Assembly (NCBI GenBank): GCA_013368445.1
Contig: JAACJO010000004.1
Location: forward strand, 496,001-560,000
Length of the DNA stretch: 64,000 bases
Source: Leucocoprinus leucothites
Lineage: Eukaryota > Basidiomycota > Agaricomycetes > Agaricales > Agaricaceae
Direction of reading: 5' to 3'
Position numbers and translations under genes: made by a program. Below, piece by piece: positions 59,201 through 64,000 of this stretch. The notes below the pieces were generated by a model, which was not told where the DNA came from, did no database searches, and saw nothing but the letters and a program-made list of their open reading frames with translations. Numbering within the stretch: the stretch's first letter is position 1; each line of letters opens with the position of its first letter.

Positions 59201-61510
59201 TGATCCGTTGCTTTATCCTTTCCAAGGTCACGGTCCGGATCGTCCATGCCAGTGTAGCAGTGCATTGTAGTAGTCCGATTCTAATGATAAGCAAATCAGT
59301 CGATAGCACGTATGCTGTGGCCCAGTACTTGGGGCATTGGGGCAAAGTGCCAAGCTCTGCCGCAGCACCATCGATGATCAGGCAAGAGTGATGAGAGGCT
59401 GAAGAGCACAGGATTCCAGTGATGCATTGAATTACTTTAATCCACCACTCTCCTGTAGTGCTGTGCCACATGACCCAACACGATATTGACATCCACCCCC
59501 ACGTTCCCGGCCATGAGCCAGGCTTCTAGAAGTACTACAAAAAGCTCACATTTAGGCATATCTGGTACTACTCCCAATCACTGCCCACTGGGGCATCATC
59601 CCGACATGAAATGAGTAACACTGACACTGACATTGATAAGTTTATAACAACGATATCAAATCCAGCCCTGATAACCCGAATCCTGAGTCCTGAAGCCGGG
59701 TTAATGAATTGATGATATCCTCCAATACGAAGCCGTGGATATTGAGCTTATTTCCCCACACGTTTCACTCGGCTTTCATGCTTCACCCCATGGCACATGC
59801 GCGCAGCATCATTGAAAAGTCCTGAGTTCACTGACTCTGAAGATCCAGCCGCCCCAACCCCAACTTTTACTTCTAAGTAACCGTACACGTGTTCACCATT
59901 CCCGAAAATCCTGTGTCCAGCACGAGGAGGGGGCAGGGCGGGAGGACAATAAAGCGTCACGGCCGTCGCATTAATTACTACATCACATATCGATGACGCA
60001 GTGAGGTTTAACTTCCGTTCCGGGTATACGAATGCTCATTCGAGTCAAATTTAGCGTTATTATAACCATGACCGAGTCATAGCTACAGGGCCAGCCAGCG
60101 CAGGGTGGCAGCCTTGTTCGCCCCCATCACTGTCCCGGCAACCAGAGTTGACATATCAAAGGGGCCGCCGCATTGAAATGTCAAACCCAAGTGCCTTATG
60201 TATTAGTCGTCTTGGTACCTACAAAGAGCAAAAGCACAAGAGAGCCGCGGCGGCGGCGGTATGGTGACGATATACCGCATTGAAAGCTAAAGCAACGTTT
60301 GATTATGCCATACAATGTGTATGCGTGTGCCGCCAGTGGCTGCGATCCGTAGTCTTCTAGTACACATATTCCAATATCAGTTAATGGGTTGATTTATTGT
60401 GGCGGCGGATTCCCGGCGGGCTGACAAAGTTTGGATAAAGGATTGACGACTTCTCCTCGGACTCGGAGCGAGACCTCGATTTTGAATACAAATACTAACT
60501 TAGCTGTAGAATGGCCCAGTGGCGGCATTTGAGCTGAGGTGGGTAATAAGGGGAAAATTTTTGCTGTTAAAAAGTGTCCAATGTCAATGTCCAGCGCGGC
60601 GCTAGTAGATTTTTACTCAGCTATATGTGGAATGAAGTCGAAGTGACGGCAGTTCAGGGGGTCATATCACAAAGTATAGACATGGGCGATGTAGCTAGAA
60701 TGTCCGACTCAGTCATTTATTTCTGTCAAGTAATTAAGAAGCAACAGAAACGATAGCAACAGAAGCGCAGACAACTTGAAGCCTCCATGTCCAGTGGCAA
60801 ATTTATGAACGAAGTGGCGGATCGCCGCCGCCGGCACACTCGAGAAGTTCATCACAACGACATTATGGCAATAAGAAAATGACTGTTTGATTGGATATTA
60901 GATTCAGTACTGTTATTGCAATGATAAGACGACATCCCCTTTACAACTAGACAACGAAAGAGAGAGAAAAGACCCTAAGAGATACAGCATACACTAAAAC
61001 GGAAAGGAAGAACAAGGACCGAGGAGGACAAGAGGGGTAATGGTACACACAAAGGAGCGAAGACATAGTAATACTAGGTAGGAATATCACCAGGAAAGGA
61101 GAGAGGTAGAGTAAAAATAATAATGCCAAGTTTGGCTGGCAAGTGGTTTAAGCACAGAGTCAAGTATAGCACAGAGTAACAAAGTAACAGTGGCTTGATG
61201 TTGATACTATTGACAGGTAGGTGCCCTGGCGAGGCGGCAAATTATTCCAGGTAGAACGAAAGCGGGTGGCTGAGATCGATCGATGTCTCGAGAAAAGCGG
61301 TGCCGAAAGCTTGGTATGAGCTGTGTGGGTATACACGGGCTCCATGTTGATGAACGAAGTGAGGTGGATGCGTAGATGATGAAGCGCGTGTTGGGGGTAT
61401 GTGAATGAGGCGATGAACATATGTGATAGGTGAATAAATTAATATGGGGCATGCACGGAGAAAAGCGAGGGCTGAGGTGGGTGATCGAGGTGCGGTGGCC
61501 AAGGAACAGG
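56260..61510. other. Gene-poor 5.2 kb stretch
   Basis: No supported gene. A minus frame at 57323-57628 has runs that look protein-like (HVEAGFACFRTNDNNSRLFL) but no start, splice or domain support. GC-rich (CGG)n patches lie at 60247-60259. Otherwise featureless by eye. Small genes with short exons could be hidden here. Confidence 0.35.
60247..60259 (+). repeat. CGG-rich simple sequence
   Basis: A short CGGCGGCGGCGG-like run; similar CGG-rich words recur at about 60405 and 60826. Low-complexity, no function proposed. Confidence 0.5.
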
Positions 61511-62500
61511 TTAATCCGATTCGTCATCCGAGTCCAGCATCTCCCAATCCTCGGCGGCCATATCGACCCATGAGCTCGACAAACCACTAGAAGCATCTTC
61601 GCTTTCAACCATAGTCTCGACAGTCACAGATCTAGCTCCATCCTCGATCATAGCATCATCTCTGCTCTCCTGTTCCGCCACCATTCTCTCCAAGTCTTGT
61701 GTAGCTTTGAGTATGGACAACGCCAGCCGGGGCCCCATCTGCAAGATCTTCTGACCTTCGGGGGAATATCGCATGCACGTCTTTATGGCTAGACGGTAAA
61801 GGTCCGGCTCAGCTTTTGATCTCGGAAATACTGGTCGGCCAGGAAGCAAGTGACGCTTAGGGGAAAGAGGGGATGATGCTCGGCAAGTTGATGGGACACG
61901 GAACGGTGTAGGGTTGCAGGATAATGATGTGGTTGTTGACTCTGCTTTATTAGCAAGGCTGGTTACGTCGAGAAGTGTGGTGGTCCGACTGAGTGAACGA
62001 CCACTCCTGGACGAAGACTGTGTTGTCGGGGATCCGCGAAAAGGGATAGGTTTGGATGATTGTAGATGGGGTTGGGTGTAGGTACGCTCAAGGCGTGTTT
62101 GCATGGTAATGGGTTCTAAGTTCAGGCTGGCGCGCGTAACAGCTTTATGGCGTTGGCGTTGCTCCTTGTAGTACTGCAGAGACTGCTGATAGGGGACGGT
62201 AGACCCAGAGGGACGGCATGCGCCTTGGGTACTGATAACTACAACTGAGGTAGATGCAACGGTGGGCAGTGTAAGATATGACTCCGTTCGACGAAGCGGC
62301 ATTGCTGTTGAATTGCGGGGTGCCTTTGTAGGGCGTGGACTGGCGGCAAGGGAGGTGGATGCAACGGAGAAGGATGCAGTACGTTTGCGCTGGAGGGAAC
62401 TGGGGAGGAAGTGGTCCGGGACGAGGGGAGTATGGACGAGGGACATAAGGGAGTCCAGCAAAGATGGGGAATCAAGTCGAGGACACGGTATTGCTGCCAC
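61511..62500 (-). CDS. Conserved hypothetical protein with acidic tail
   Basis: A single uninterrupted frame of 329 aa. The first half is basic, Ser/Thr/Pro-rich and probably disordered (LQRKRTASFSVASTSLAASP). A compact helical block follows: SKAEPDLYRLAIKTCMRYSP then GQKILQMGPRLALSILKATQ and LERMVAEQES. It ends in a strongly acidic stretch SSSWVDMAAEDWEMLDSDDE. No membrane helix, signal peptide or catalytic motif. I do not recognise a family. The helical block with defined Tyr/Cys/Trp positions and the intact length support a real nuclear or cytosolic protein. The role is unknown. Confidence 0.7.
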   Translation of the reverse strand: MAAIPCPRLDSPSLLDSLMSLVHTPLVPDHFLPSSLQRKRTASFSVASTSLAASPRPTKAPRNSTAMPLRRTESYLTLPTVASTSVVVISTQGACRPSGSTVPYQQSLQYYKEQRQRHKAVTRASLNLEPITMQTRLERTYTQPHLQSSKPIPFRGSPTTQSSSRSGRSLSRTTTLLDVTSLANKAESTTTSLSCNPTPFRVPSTCRASSPLSPKRHLLPGRPVFPRSKAEPDLYRLAIKTCMRYSPEGQKILQMGPRLALSILKATQDLERMVAEQESRDDAMIEDGARSVTVETMVESEDASSGLSSSWVDMAAEDWEMLDSDDESD

Positions 62501-64000
62501 TTGATATCCTGGTCAGAATAAAAGCGTTACCCACTGTGACGATCCAATCGGGCATCGTCACGCCTGCCAGATGTGGCATCTAGCCCTGTGGCGGTGCTCA
62601 CGGATCGGACGCCTCATCGACTCATCCCAGGCTTTTCCAGCGACAGCGCCATCGACATCAACGTTCCGTGTTCCTATCAGTGTCTCAAAACCAACAAAAT
62701 TTTCATCCAATCAACTATCACTTATATGGCAGATGGAAGTCCAGGAGATTCTGACGCACCACAGTTTTCTAGTTGATACTGTATCTCGTTAGAGGGTTGT
62801 TGAGGGTTGTTGACCTACAACGCCGAGTCATCACCTCCTGATGAGCGTCATTCCAATGTTGTGGATATTGTTCGCTTTTAAGACTGCAACCGAGAGGCTG
62901 CGGACGCCTGTGACCGGCAACAAAGCAATGCACCGAGTCAGCGTGGGTGGTCGTGCGACCCATTTATGTCAAACAGGAGGCGGCATTTGGGCGCGCCTCA
63001 TGGGAGCGTAGAGGCGCATCAGATGACCCGACGACGGGAACTTGACATGATGTCCCCATGAGGCTGGGTGCGAACATCCGCCTTGATGCACCCGGTACGA
63101 GAATACTCCGGGTAATTTACCCGCGGCGCACCGTGGGCGGCTCATGTACCCACAATTCATCTAAAACCTCAAGCTTTCAAAGCTCAAACACTTGAGCCCA
63201 GCTCGGCCTTTTCGAGAGATGTTACACTGGGCAGTGGGCATAACAGGTCCAGATGAGTATAAAGCGTCCTTCGGGTTCTATGAGAGCGCGCAATAAACGA
63301 AAATCATCATCCCTTGGTTGGTAAAAGAGCCAAGTCTGTCACATTGCTCAGCGTCCGAGGGGAACAAAAGATGATCTGCTCGCCGTCTTTACAATACACT
63401 TCGGGTATGAAATCAAGTCAGGGAAGACGGATAAGAATAAGTCAACAGAAAGGGACCACGAAGGAGGTTGCCAGAGATGGCAGGAAGAAAGCAGGACTGC
63501 GTAAGCGGTCAACAATGAAATTAGTATTTTCGCACGCTTACTACTACTCATTCAAACGCCCTTTGTTCTCGTTCCCGTAATCTGCTAGAGCAGGTAGTAT
63601 AACCACCACATATTCTTTGTGTGCTTTTTGTAAGTCCCCTTTGCTTCATAACAACCATATTTCAAAGCATATCGTATCCTCTGTCAACAGCCAGCTCATC
63701 AACAACAAGCCATGAACCTGTTCTGGTCAGCTCTTCAACGGGGGTGCCTTCCCCAGGTACAGCGCAGTGGATCAAGATTGAGAACAACAAATCTACAGTT
63801 TAGCGTCTCTTTAGTAACATCAGCAGTAATCCATCGAAGGAACACTCCATTCCTTACCCCAGATTCCGTACGGGGAAATTCCATTCCTAATGAGACTCGA
63901 TCGAGCATGACAATACTGACCACACTACCCATGTAATTTCGGCTACCGATCAACCAGCTAGCAGCAGAGCCAGAGCCAGAGCCTTGTCCGAAATTATTGT
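62501..64000. other. Right-edge intergenic
   Basis: This holds the promoter of the minus-strand hypothetical. A GTATAAAG lies near 63256 (+), and a good intron-like GTAAGT...AACAG lies at about 63630-63690 (+), so a gene start on the plus strand near the edge is possible but could not be completed. A short tandem of GAGCCA lies at about 63967-63983. Confidence 0.35.

Noticed and set aside
61160..61420. Minus-strand frames past the 3' end of the acidic-tailed hypothetical
   Set aside because: They lie downstream of the stop codon at 61511, overlap each other and lack motifs; most likely 3' UTR.
1..64000. tRNA genes, rRNA, CRISPR arrays and intact transposons
   Set aside because: No cloverleaf with matching A and B boxes, no rRNA-like conserved blocks, no regularly spaced repeats, and no reverse-transcriptase or transposase motifs were seen by eye.

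Overview
This window is nuclear DNA from a filamentous basidiomycete, most likely a mushroom-forming Agaricomycete. Coding regions are cut by many 45-75 nt GT-AG introns. The gene content includes a DUF6534 membrane-protein pair, an AA14 lytic polysaccharide monooxygenase, expanded P450 and MFS genes and a divergent second beta-tubulin, which fits a wood- or litter-decay mushroom. All gene models were built by hand from reading frame, splice sites and family knowledge, so exon edges are predictions. No rRNA, tRNA, CRISPR array or intact transposon was seen.

Left part (1-22.7 kb), mostly housekeeping. In order: the 3' end of an MPDU1-like PQ-loop gene (+); a conserved hypothetical (-); homogentisate 1,2-dioxygenase (-, 15 exons); a transketolase-like enzyme (-, 14 exons, including predicted 8-nt and 3-nt exons); a tiny three-exon secreted peptide gene (-); an AT-hook/Cys-rich nuclear protein (+); a divergent beta-tubulin (+, 26 exons); a DUF1479 oxygenase-like protein (+); the LYR protein SDHAF3 (+); cyanase (+, one GC-AG intron); and a Ser/Pro-rich hypothetical (+).

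Middle (22.7-44 kb), accessory. After 3 kb without recognisable genes comes a near-palindromic block: DUF6534 gene (+), AA14 LPMO (-), P450 (-), P450 (+), DUF6534 gene (-). The two P450s are paralogs arranged head to head. The two DUF6534 genes are paralogs pointing inward. The AA14 gene lies only in the left arm. A Pro/Ser-rich hypothetical (-) and a frameshifted pseudogene (-) follow.

Right part (44-64 kb). A secreted type-B carboxylesterase (+) is followed by three tandem MFS transporters (all -), then two tandem small CHORD-like zinc-binding proteins (+). About 5 kb with nothing recognisable precedes an acidic-tailed conserved hypothetical (-) and a featureless right edge. Homogentisate dioxygenase (aromatic catabolism), the P450s, carboxylesterase and transporters are consistent with breakdown and export of plant- or lignin-derived compounds. 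That functional link is inference; the sequence shows only the neighbourhood.
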